Shown here: one piece after another, positions 15,101-21,182 of the stretch
How positions within the stretch are numbered: position 1 is the stretch's first letter
Layout of the letters: each line of letters starts with the position of its first letter
Assembly (NCBI GenBank): GCA_018608735.1
Contig: JABAYZ010000015.1
Span: 1-23,567 of the forward strand
Direction of reading: 5' to 3'
Source: Flavobacteriaceae bacterium
GTDB lineage: Bacteria; Bacteroidota; Bacteroidia; Flavobacteriales; Flavobacteriaceae
Length of the DNA: 23,567 bases
The notes under the pieces: model-generated
The model's database searches: none
What the model was told of the DNA's origin: nothing
What the model saw: only the letters and a program-made list of their open reading frames with translations
Program-made: the position numbers and the translations under genes

Positions 15101-17528
15101 ATTACTTTGTGGTAGTTTAGATCGTAGTTATTTATTTGATGTCATTGTTAAAAACTCTACGCTAACGATCACTTCAAAAAGCTATGTTAACAATGTTGGA
15201 GCTTTGATGGGAAGAATCGGTTACAGTCGTTTTATCGAAAATGTAACTTCACAGGACAATACCATTACCATTAAGGGAACTCCCAATAGTACCAACCACT
15301 ACTCTAATTATGTCGGCGGTTTATTTGGAAACATGGATTATTTGGACCAGTATAATTCATTAAGTAAGTTTTATTCCAAAAACAATACCATTACGTTATC
15401 TGGTTATGGGAATTATATTGGAGGCTTAACTAACATGAACTATATATTTTCAGGGCAGACCGAAACAAATAATAGTGAATACCTAACCCTTTCCGAGTTT
15501 CACACAGAAAACATTTCAATTACGATTACTGATGATGTTTTTGATAGTAATGGTAATGGTAGAGCCTCTACGCGTGTCGGCGGTCTATTTGGGTCTTTGA
15601 AAACCAATTCAAATTATTCAGACAAAACACATGCAGAGCTTATAAAATCATCAGCAACAGGCACAATCACTTTAAAAATGGGTCGTGAAGTTGGAGGTCT
15701 TATAGGAAATGCAGAAGCCCGAATATCAGATGTTTATTCCAAAGTAGATATTAACATCGATTTAGGCGCTTATGCAGACTGGCAAAACACGAGTGGCAAT
15801 ACGACTTGGGGTAGCTCCAAACTAAATGAGGAATATACAAATATAGGTGGTTTAATAGGTGTATTGACTTACAAAGGAAGAGCATTAAGCAACAGTTATT
15901 CGGCAGCTAGTTTTACCGTTTCAGGCATCAATTTTACAGATGATCTTCTGTATATAGATTACACTGGAGATGGTAACTTGGATCAACCCAAGCGATGGGG
16001 ATCCGTAATTGGAAACACCAACAACAATAATGCAGATGAGTTTGTAGCGGACAATGTGTTTTACAATACAGACTTGGTATCCTATGAAGCCGTAGCGCCT
16101 TGGGTTACAAGTAACCCGAGACAAGCGTTGGTAAATGCTGTTGGGAAAACAACTGCAGAGATGACAGTCTCCACAATTTATGAAGCCGCAATATGGGACA
16201 TAAGCACCAATATGTCGTCTTCAAGCATTTGGGGAATTAACGCTGAACTTAACGGCGGTTATCCATATTTTAATGATATTATAGATTCCTATTTTGTTCC
16301 AACGATTACGCTAATCGGAGATCCAAATATATATTTATTACTTGAAGACACTTATACAGAACTAGGGGCTACCGCAGTCGATTACACAGGAGTTGATATA
16401 TCGAATGACATTGTTATTGACAGTTCTAATGTAGATACTTTAGTGGAAGGGATTTATAACGTCACTTATAATGTTTCTGACAGTGACGGAAATATTGCTG
16501 AACAAGTTATTCGAAAAGTGTATGTAAAACCAGCGTCGTTTTATAAGCCAGTAATTAATCTTTTAGGAAGTAATCCTTTAGAATTAGATATTAATGTAGA
16601 CTTTAATGATCCAGGCGCAATTGCAACGACTTATCTTGGAACCTATATATCAGAACAGATTATAGTGACAGGTACTGATGTTTTGGATACATCAACAGAA
16701 GGAACCTATGCATTGTACTATAATGTGACCGATGCAGAAGGTAATGTCGCTGATCAGGTTATTAGAACCGTTTCAGTGGTTGATAATACCGTGTATGTAC
16801 GTCCAGAAATCACACTAGTTGGCGCTGCAGAAGTATACGTTCTACTAGGAACTGACTATGTTGAAGAAAATGCGACTGCTGAAGATTCAGAAGGTGTTAG
16901 TTTAACGACTGCTATTGTGATCGATGCCACAAGTGTTGATACTTCTGTTGAAGGCGACTATACAGTGACCTATGATGTCACTGATGCGAATGGAACAGAA
17001 GCGATTCAAGTGGAAAGAATAGTATATGTAAGATCAGAAGCTTTCTTTATTCCAACCCTAGTCCTTAACGGAGAAGCTGAGATCAGTTTAGAACTTAATG
17101 CTATGTATGGTGATTTAGGAGCTGTAGCCACGGACTACTATGGAAATGATATTTCCGCATCTATAGTGCTTACAGGGACTGTTGACACTTCAGTTGAAGG
17201 AGAATATCTACTAAATTATAATGTTACAGATGCAGAAGGAAACGCAGCCATTCAGATCTCTAGAACGGTGACTGTGGGGACTACATTAGGACTAGATGGT
17301 TTTAGTACTATGGAGGATGTAAAACTCTATCCAAATCCAACTTTTGATAAAGTGTTCGTGAAGCTCGTGAACCTAAAACGATTGGAAGTTTATGATATAA
17401 ATAGCAGAAAGTTATTTGAATCTACAGAACATCAAGTCAGTTTATCATCTTATGATTCTGGGATTTATTTTATTAAAGTAATTAATAAAGAAAATCATTC
17501 TAGAATGTTTAAGATTATATTGAAGTAA
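12129..17528 (+). CDS. Giant secreted GLUG-repeat protein with duplicated module, four Ig-like repeats and T9SS type A sorting domain
   Basis: A 1799-residue protein. Order: signal peptide (1-16, MKKLLLLLLFPLLSFS then QQQ); beta-sandwich A1 (about 19-114); GLUG-rich module B1 (115-601), with GGLFGNMD, GGLIGNAEARISDVYSK and GGLIGVL repeats typical of beta-helical adhesins; linker (602-757); beta-sandwich A2 (758-859); module B2 (860-1344), almost identical to B1; four HYR/DUF5011-like Ig repeats (1390 to about 1717); and a T9SS type A tail (about 1720-1799) with the LYPNPTFDKV start and GIYFIKV core. The open frame extends upstream to a TTG at 11970, but the ATG at 12129 begins a clean signal peptide and is preferred. 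It has no recognisable catalytic domain and is likely a surface adhesin or matrix protein. It is divergent from a membrane AraC-type regulator and is followed by a strong terminator, then a CotH-family gene. Confidence 0.88.
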   Translation: MKKLLLLLLFPLLSFSQQQITKVTFNQDDELRLGAEPDELIRISVHTTESISNASLLISSAGWGDGLASQPMTSESDTEFYYDYVIPADSSLTNGALNISFSVDALETYSVKFAVADVRQPEGQGNSFRPYEINSIANLSWVFDSHPGHTSANFKQTQDLDLQGYSWMSKTDFNYPNFNLSSPSLNYFNYDGNGHTLQNISLTETNKKQNFGFFGNIAYGSIMNLTIDNMTYDILYTGDENLNNVGLLCGSLDRSYLFDVIVKNSTLTITSKSYVNNVGALMGRIGYSRFIENVTSQDNTITIKGTPNSTNHYSNYVGGLFGNMDYLDQYNSLSKFYSKNNTITLSGYGNYIGGLTNMNYIFSGQTETNNSEYLTLSEFHTENISITITDDVFDSNGNGRASTRVGGLFGSLKTNSNYSDKTHAELIKSSATGTITLKMGREVGGLIGNAEARISDVYSKVDINIDLGAYADWQNTSGNTTWGSSKLNEEYTNIGGLIGVLTYKGRALSNSYSAASFTVSGINFTDDLLYIDYTGDGNLDQPKRWGSVIGNTNNNNADEFVADNVFYNSDLVSYEAVAPLDYNDSNPRQALVNAVGKTTADLKLISNFMKKGWDFVTEVSNGTDDIWDINNGTTATAINEGYPIFSHQIENGPLAVMPIILTPSSDFSTGLMVSTRQLIATSALGGTSTISATSSNSDIVSVVVENTVTDGDITTSDLVFTYNGIEGTTGNALITVIGENTNTETGEIEFTYFQDQNAPIIETLRFYNGTQMRLGGKTGENIRIEVVLSESAGETNTIDLTGWGPDVTADMSIDSENDKKLFYNFSIPEDATQTEAKVTVSINASDVSNNTSFKTSNFVVADVRQPEGQGNSFTPYEINSIANLSWVFDSHPGHTSANFKQTQDLDLQGYSWMSKTDFNYPNFNLSSPSLNYFNYDGNGHTLQNISLTETNKKQNFGFFGNIAYGSIMNLTIDNMTYDILYTGDENLNNVGLLCGSLDRSYLFDVIVKNSTLTITSKSYVNNVGALMGRIGYSRFIENVTSQDNTITIKGTPNSTNHYSNYVGGLFGNMDYLDQYNSLSKFYSKNNTITLSGYGNYIGGLTNMNYIFSGQTETNNSEYLTLSEFHTENISITITDDVFDSNGNGRASTRVGGLFGSLKTNSNYSDKTHAELIKSSATGTITLKMGREVGGLIGNAEARISDVYSKVDINIDLGAYADWQNTSGNTTWGSSKLNEEYTNIGGLIGVLTYKGRALSNSYSAASFTVSGINFTDDLLYIDYTGDGNLDQPKRWGSVIGNTNNNNADEFVADNVFYNTDLVSYEAVAPWVTSNPRQALVNAVGKTTAEMTVSTIYEAAIWDISTNMSSSSIWGINAELNGGYPYFNDIIDSYFVPTITLIGDPNIYLLLEDTYTELGATAVDYTGVDISNDIVIDSSNVDTLVEGIYNVTYNVSDSDGNIAEQVIRKVYVKPASFYKPVINLLGSNPLELDINVDFNDPGAIATTYLGTYISEQIIVTGTDVLDTSTEGTYALYYNVTDAEGNVADQVIRTVSVVDNTVYVRPEITLVGAAEVYVLLGTDYVEENATAEDSEGVSLTTAIVIDATSVDTSVEGDYTVTYDVTDANGTEAIQVERIVYVRSEAFFIPTLVLNGEAEISLELNAMYGDLGAVATDYYGNDISASIVLTGTVDTSVEGEYLLNYNVTDAEGNAAIQISRTVTVGTTLGLDGFSTMEDVKLYPNPTFDKVFVKLVNLKRLEVYDINSRKLFESTEHQVSLSSYDSGIYFIKVINKENHSRMFKIILK
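12471..13930 (+). repeat. Long direct repeat, copy 1 (GLUG module B1)
   Basis: First copy of a roughly 1.46-kb in-frame direct repeat inside the giant gene. From 12516 to 13822 (1307 bp) I could find no mismatch with 14751-16057 by eye. The edges carry a few substitutions (12482, 12497, 12514, 12515, 13823, 13833) and, after 13866, a 6-bp length difference (LDYND against WVT in protein). The offset is 2235 bp, exactly 745 codons. Confidence 0.95.
14706..16159 (+). repeat. Long direct repeat, copy 2 (GLUG module B2)
   Basis: Second copy of the GLUG module. Its core (14751-16057) appears base-for-base identical to copy 1 including third codon positions, while the beta-sandwich just before it (14401-14705) shares only scattered residues with its counterpart at 12183-12470. 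Beyond 16159 the sequences diverge fully: copy 1 continues into a linker, copy 2 into the Ig-like repeats. Confidence 0.95.
16296..17279 (+). repeat. Four tandem Ig-like (HYR/DUF5011-type) domain repeats
   Basis: Four protein-level repeats of 83-85 codons start at 16296, 16545, 16800 and 17049. Each runs from a P-x-(I/L)-x-L-x-G opening through an acidic middle to a (V/L)-x-Y-(N/D)-V-(S/T)-D-x-x-G closing motif and a V-x-V end strand. The repeats are divergent at DNA level, unlike the upstream GLUG modules. They probably form a stalk that presents the modules at the cell surface ahead of the sorting tail. Confidence 0.85.
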
Positions 17529-17547
17529 GTTTTAATAAACCCTATTG

Positions 17548-17579
17548 AAAAAGGCTCACATTTTGTGAGCCTTTTTTTT
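17548..17579 (+). terminator. Strong rho-independent terminator after the giant gene
   Basis: A 13-bp perfect stem (17548-17560 with 17564-17576; core AAGGCTCACA and TGTGAGCCTT), a TTT loop and an eight-T run (17572-17579) begin 19 bp after the stop codon. It separates the giant gene from the CotH-family gene, so the latter likely has its own promoter somewhere in 17580-17733, though I see no clear consensus promoter there. Confidence 0.93.
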
Positions 17580-17733
17580 GTACCTAATACTATTTTTTTT
17601 AATGTTAATGTCTATTGGTTTTAGAGAAACGTTGTGATTCAAATTAATCTTATTAGTACTAAAATCTAAATTAAGGCATTGATAATTTTTCACTATTTTT
17701 ACATTCACCAGTTTATTAAATTATGTTTTAATT

Positions 17734-20349
17734 ATGCGAAATTTTCAACTCCTATATATACTTTTTCCTTTATTCACTTTTTCACAAATAGACCATTGGG
17801 AAAGCGTTGTACTCCCAGGAGATGACTGGGATTATCTTGTGCCAACACAACAACCCAATGCCAATTGGAATCAATCCGGATTTGATTCTTCAAGTTGGAG
17901 TACAGGCCCTTCAGGGTTTGGCTATGGAGATGACGATGATGCGACTACGATAGCCACTACAATGTCTGTTTATATTATTAAAACTTTTGAGATTACTGAT
18001 GCTTCACATGTGGAGTCCATTATCTTAGATATGGATTATGATGATGGTTTTGTGGCCTACTTGAACGGACAAGAAATTGCAAGAAACTTGGTTTCAGGCG
18101 CTTTTCCAAGTTTTGATCAACCCAGTGATGGGGGGCATGATGCCTTATTGTATCAAGGGTTCGCACCAGAACGTTGGGGTGTAGATGTATCACTTCTAAC
18201 CACAGGAACCAACACCCTAGCGGTGCAAGTGCATAACCAGGCGATTGACTCGTCCGATTTGACTGCGATTCCTGTATTATCCTTAGGAATTAATACGACG
18301 GCTATTAATTACAGAACACCTCCCGAATGGTTTGTTGAACCCTACGTCCCAGTGACTATAAATTTGGAGTCTTCCAATTTACCCATTGTTATAATTGTTA
18401 CTGCTGATAATCAAGAAATTCCCAATGAGCCTAAAATTGACGCTACTATGAAAATTATTTATAGAGGCGAAGGACAGCGAAATTACGTCACAGATGAAGA
18501 CAATGCTTCTTATCTTGATTTTGATAATGCAATTAAAATTGAATACCGTGGATCTTCTTCAGCCTTATTAGATAAAAAACAATATGCATTTACAACATAC
18601 GACGACCTTGGAGAAAAAGATAATGTTAGTCTTCTTGACATGCCCAAAGAAAATGACTGGATTTTAAATGGCTTAGCATATGATCCCTCATTTATAAGAG
18701 ATTACATCAGTTATAAACTTTCAAATTTTATAGGAAACTACGCCTCAAGAGGACGGTATTGTGAAGTCATATTAAACGGAGAGTTTAGAGGTCTCTATGT
18801 CTTACAAGAAAAACTTAAGGCAGACGATAACCGAATCAATATTAATAAAATTAAAGAAAGCCATTTAACCCTTCCTAAACTTACCGGTGGCTACATCACA
18901 AAAACGGATAAAATTGAAGGCTTAGAAAATGTAGCATCATGGTCAATGGATAATTATTTAGGGTACCAAAGTAATTTTCTACACGAACATCCAAAACTGA
19001 CTACTGTACAACCAGCTCAACATGAGTACATAAAAGGCGAATTTGAAACGCTGCAAGAAAAAGTAACCCCTCCTAGTAACAGTTCAATAGCAGACGGGTA
19101 TCCCTCCATTATTGACATCCCTTCTTTTGTAGATTTTATATTACTCAATGAGTTGTCATCCAATGCTGATGGTTATGAGTTTAGTACATTTTTTCATAAA
19201 GACCGCAATGGCAAATTGAGAGCAGGGCCAATTTGGGATTTTAATTTAACATTTGGAAACGATTTATTTTTATGGGGCTTTGACAGAAGTAAACCTGATG
19301 TTTGGCAATTTCAACATACCATAAATGGTGGAGGTAATAATGGCCCTAAATTCTGGAAAGATCTCTTTGATGATGCCGTATTTAAATGCTACCTAACCAA
19401 ACGATGGGAAGCACTTATCGCCCCTGGAATGCCCTTAAATAAAGAGGCGATTTATGATTTTATCGCTGCCACTGATGCCCTTATTTCTGAAGCCGTCGTA
19501 CGTCAAGAAACAGTTTCACAGACCACAGGCGAGTTTGACCAACAAATTATCGAAATAAAAGCATTTATCTCCGATCGAATGGATTGGATATCAAGTCAAT
19601 TAACGGATACAAGTTTGTGTGATGACATCACAACGCCGCCTTTGGTGATTTCTAAAATCAATTATAACCCTATGGTAAATGCAGCCTTAGATTCAGATGA
19701 TTTTGAATTTATTGAAATAAAAAACAACAGTTCGTCAACAGTTAATTTGACTGGGGTTTATTTTGGAGGCCTAGGCTTTACCTATCAGTTTGAAAATGAT
19801 GCTACTGTGTCTGGACAAGGCTCTATATATTTGGCCAATAAAACGGAAACGTTTGTTCAACGTTACGATTTTGAGCCATTTGGAGAGTTTTCCAGAAACC
19901 TTTCTAATGCTAGCGAAGATTTGATTTTAAGAGATGCCTATGGAAATATTATCGATGAAGTGACCTATAGTGATGATACACCATGGCCCACGGACGCAGA
20001 TGGTAATGGTTCTTTTTTGAAGCTTGTTAGCTTGAACTTAGATAATAGTTTAGCAGCCAGCTGGATAGCACAAGAGGATACTATCGATAATTTGTCTGTA
20101 AATGCTGCGCAATTCGGATCGTTTTTGAGCCTTTCTCCAAATCCAGTTACCGATAAATTAAACATAACAACCAATCGAGGAGAAATTTCTAGCATCAAAC
20201 TGTGGAGTATTAATGGCAAATTATATCAAACCTATGATACCAATAGTCGTCAAATCCAATTGGACTTAAGTGGTTTTGATAACGGACTTTATATTTTACA
20301 AATTCAAACCAACAACGAAACACAATACAAGAAAATTATTAAAAACTAA
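17734..20349 (+). CDS. Secreted CotH-kinase-family protein with lamin-tail domain and T9SS type A sorting domain
   Basis: An 871-residue exported protein. Order: signal peptide (about 1-18, ending FTFSQ); jelly-roll-like beta domain (about 20-190); CotH kinase-like domain (about 205-620) with EYRGSSSALLDKKQYAF (270-286), PKENDWILNGLAYDPSFIRD (around 304-323), GLYVLQEKLKADDNRI (353-368) and the catalytic-type block GKLRAGPIWDFNLTFGN (Asp502); lamin-tail domain (about 637-790); and a T9SS type A tail (about 797-871) with LSPNPVTDKL and GLYILQI. CotH proteins are atypical protein kinases of spore coats, and bacterial secreted versions with lamin-tail domains are common. Kinase activity and substrate here are untested. 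It lies 205 bp downstream of the giant GLUG-protein gene on the same strand. The ATG at 17734 directly precedes the signal peptide. Confidence 0.88.
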   Translation: MRNFQLLYILFPLFTFSQIDHWESVVLPGDDWDYLVPTQQPNANWNQSGFDSSSWSTGPSGFGYGDDDDATTIATTMSVYIIKTFEITDASHVESIILDMDYDDGFVAYLNGQEIARNLVSGAFPSFDQPSDGGHDALLYQGFAPERWGVDVSLLTTGTNTLAVQVHNQAIDSSDLTAIPVLSLGINTTAINYRTPPEWFVEPYVPVTINLESSNLPIVIIVTADNQEIPNEPKIDATMKIIYRGEGQRNYVTDEDNASYLDFDNAIKIEYRGSSSALLDKKQYAFTTYDDLGEKDNVSLLDMPKENDWILNGLAYDPSFIRDYISYKLSNFIGNYASRGRYCEVILNGEFRGLYVLQEKLKADDNRININKIKESHLTLPKLTGGYITKTDKIEGLENVASWSMDNYLGYQSNFLHEHPKLTTVQPAQHEYIKGEFETLQEKVTPPSNSSIADGYPSIIDIPSFVDFILLNELSSNADGYEFSTFFHKDRNGKLRAGPIWDFNLTFGNDLFLWGFDRSKPDVWQFQHTINGGGNNGPKFWKDLFDDAVFKCYLTKRWEALIAPGMPLNKEAIYDFIAATDALISEAVVRQETVSQTTGEFDQQIIEIKAFISDRMDWISSQLTDTSLCDDITTPPLVISKINYNPMVNAALDSDDFEFIEIKNNSSSTVNLTGVYFGGLGFTYQFENDATVSGQGSIYLANKTETFVQRYDFEPFGEFSRNLSNASEDLILRDAYGNIIDEVTYSDDTPWPTDADGNGSFLKLVSLNLDNSLAASWIAQEDTIDNLSVNAAQFGSFLSLSPNPVTDKLNITTNRGEISSIKLWSINGKLYQTYDTNSRQIQLDLSGFDNGLYILQIQTNNETQYKKIIKN

Positions 20350-20350
20350 A

Positions 20351-20379
20351 GGGTTTAAAACGATTTATAGAGTAAACCC
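20351..20379. repeat. Small inverted repeat GGGTTTA/TAAACCC just after the CotH-family gene
   Basis: GGGTTTA (20351-20357) and TAAACCC (20373-20379) form a 7-bp stem with a 15-base loop, starting 2 bp after the stop codon. No T-run follows, so it is not a standard terminator; it may protect the 3' end of the mRNA. Confidence 0.45.
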
Positions 20380-20382
20380 GCT

Positions 20383-20405
20383 CTACGAAGTCTGTGACTT
20401 CGTAG
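20383..20405. repeat. Perfect 10-bp hairpin CTACGAAGTC-tgt-GACTTCGTAG
   Basis: A perfect inverted repeat with a 3-base loop sits 33 bp after the CotH-family stop codon. It is followed on the plus strand by an A-rich stretch and not by T residues, so it does not look like an ordinary intrinsic terminator. Its compact perfect palindrome resembles REP-type intergenic elements. Its genome copy number is unknown from here. Confidence 0.6.
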
Positions 20406-20460
20406 CAATAAAAAATAAAATGTAGAAGCTTTTACAGGAATGTAGAAGCTTTTTTATTGC
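20405..20460. repeat. 11-bp inverted repeat enclosing a direct repeat
   Basis: GCAATAAAAAA (20405-20415) and TTTTTTATTGC (20450-20460) are perfect inverse copies. They enclose two direct copies of TGTAGAAGCTTTT (20421-20433 and 20441-20453). With the inner stem listed separately this gives a nested two-storey hairpin. Confidence 0.55.
20426..20455 (+). terminator. Probable rho-independent terminator of the CotH-family gene
   Basis: AAGCTTTTAC (20426-20435) and GTAGAAGCTT (20442-20451) pair over 10 positions with one T-G wobble around a 6-base loop, followed by a T-run to 20455. It is weaker and more AT-rich than the terminator at 17548 but in the right place. Confidence 0.6.
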
Positions 20461-20510
20461 GTTGCAACCTCGGCTCTTTTACGCATATCTTTCAAATTAA
20501 TTATTATACC

Positions 20511-20542
20511 AAAAACCCACAACTTTTAGGATGTGGGTTTTT
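20511..20542. terminator. Bidirectional terminator between convergent transcription units
   Basis: AAAAACCCACA (20511-20521) and TGTGGGTTTTT (20532-20542) form a perfect 11-bp stem with a 10-base loop. The A/T ends give a T-run on either strand. It can stop the minus-strand receptor/lipoprotein transcript 68 bp after the lipoprotein stop codon, and back up the plus-strand CotH-family transcript. Confidence 0.85.
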
Positions 20543-20609
20543 GCTTTAGTGTTAAGAAAAGAAACTCAAAGTTTTCTCCCAATTGAAGTGAATTGTGACT
20601 AATTCAACC

Positions 20610-21164
20610 TTATTCTATAGTGATATCAAACGAAGCTATAATATCTGATTCTCCTCCTGCATCGCTAAGCCCTGTGTTTGGTTTAGTAGGTTCATGACGC
20701 AATGTAAACGTTAAGGTACCAGAGCTTGCTGCTCCGGCGACGAGTGTAAACTCAGTTCCTAATTTATTACCATTGGTATCAAGATTTTCATTGGAAATTG
20801 TGATATCTAAGTCGCCACCTGAAGTATAGAAAAATTGGTGCTCTACACTTTCTTCTTCAACTTCTTCTGTGATGTTTTCTGCAGGATCCACAGTTTCATT
20901 AAGTAGAACAATGCTACCATTGTATGTGACCCCAGAAGCTAAATTGCCTGTCGTAACCACAGGTTCGTTTGGCCCATCACCATCCAGGTCACGCGTTTGT
21001 AAGCTAACCGCTGTACCTCCGCCATCAGGGACAAGTGTAACGGTCAATGTGGTGATCACTTCTTCTTCGTTTACGGGTTGTGGTTGTTGGTCATCGTCTT
21101 TTGAGCAGCCAATAAATAATGTACTTACTACTAATGCTAGGATTAAAAATTTTATATTTTTCAT
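20610..21164 (-). CDS. Small surface-type lipoprotein paired with a TonB-dependent receptor
   Basis: A 184-residue lipoprotein. A signal peptide ends in a lipobox, FIGC with Cys20 as the lipidated residue. The following SKDDD fits the K-(D/E)2 surface-export signal described for Bacteroidota lipoproteins, so exposure outside the cell is likely. The mature part is a beta-rich domain of about 150 residues with an acidic stretch (NITEEVEEESVEHQFFY, about 97-113). From memory, close relatives beside flavobacterial TonB receptors are labelled type 1 periplasmic-binding-fold proteins; I cannot verify that fold. The gene starts 18 bp after the receptor stop, so it is co-transcribed and probably assists ligand capture (inference). 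Confidence 0.8.
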   Translation of the reverse strand: MKNIKFLILALVVSTLFIGCSKDDDQQPQPVNEEEVITTLTVTLVPDGGGTAVSLQTRDLDGDGPNEPVVTTGNLASGVTYNGSIVLLNETVDPAENITEEVEEESVEHQFFYTSGGDLDITISNENLDTNGNKLGTEFTLVAGAASSGTLTFTLRHEPTKPNTGLSDAGGESDIIASFDITIE

Positions 21165-21182
21165 GTTTTTTGATTTATTAAA

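Noticed and set aside
12471..16159. Long direct repeat as a composite transposon or insertion-sequence pair
   Set aside because: No transposase, terminal inverted repeats or target-site duplications are seen, and the repeat is in frame within one coding sequence.
16296..17279. Ig-like repeats as cadherin or calcium-binding repeats
   Set aside because: The spacing and closing Y-(N/D)-V-(S/T)-D-x-x-G motif fit HYR/DUF5011-type domains; no regular calcium-binding DxDxD pattern recurs.
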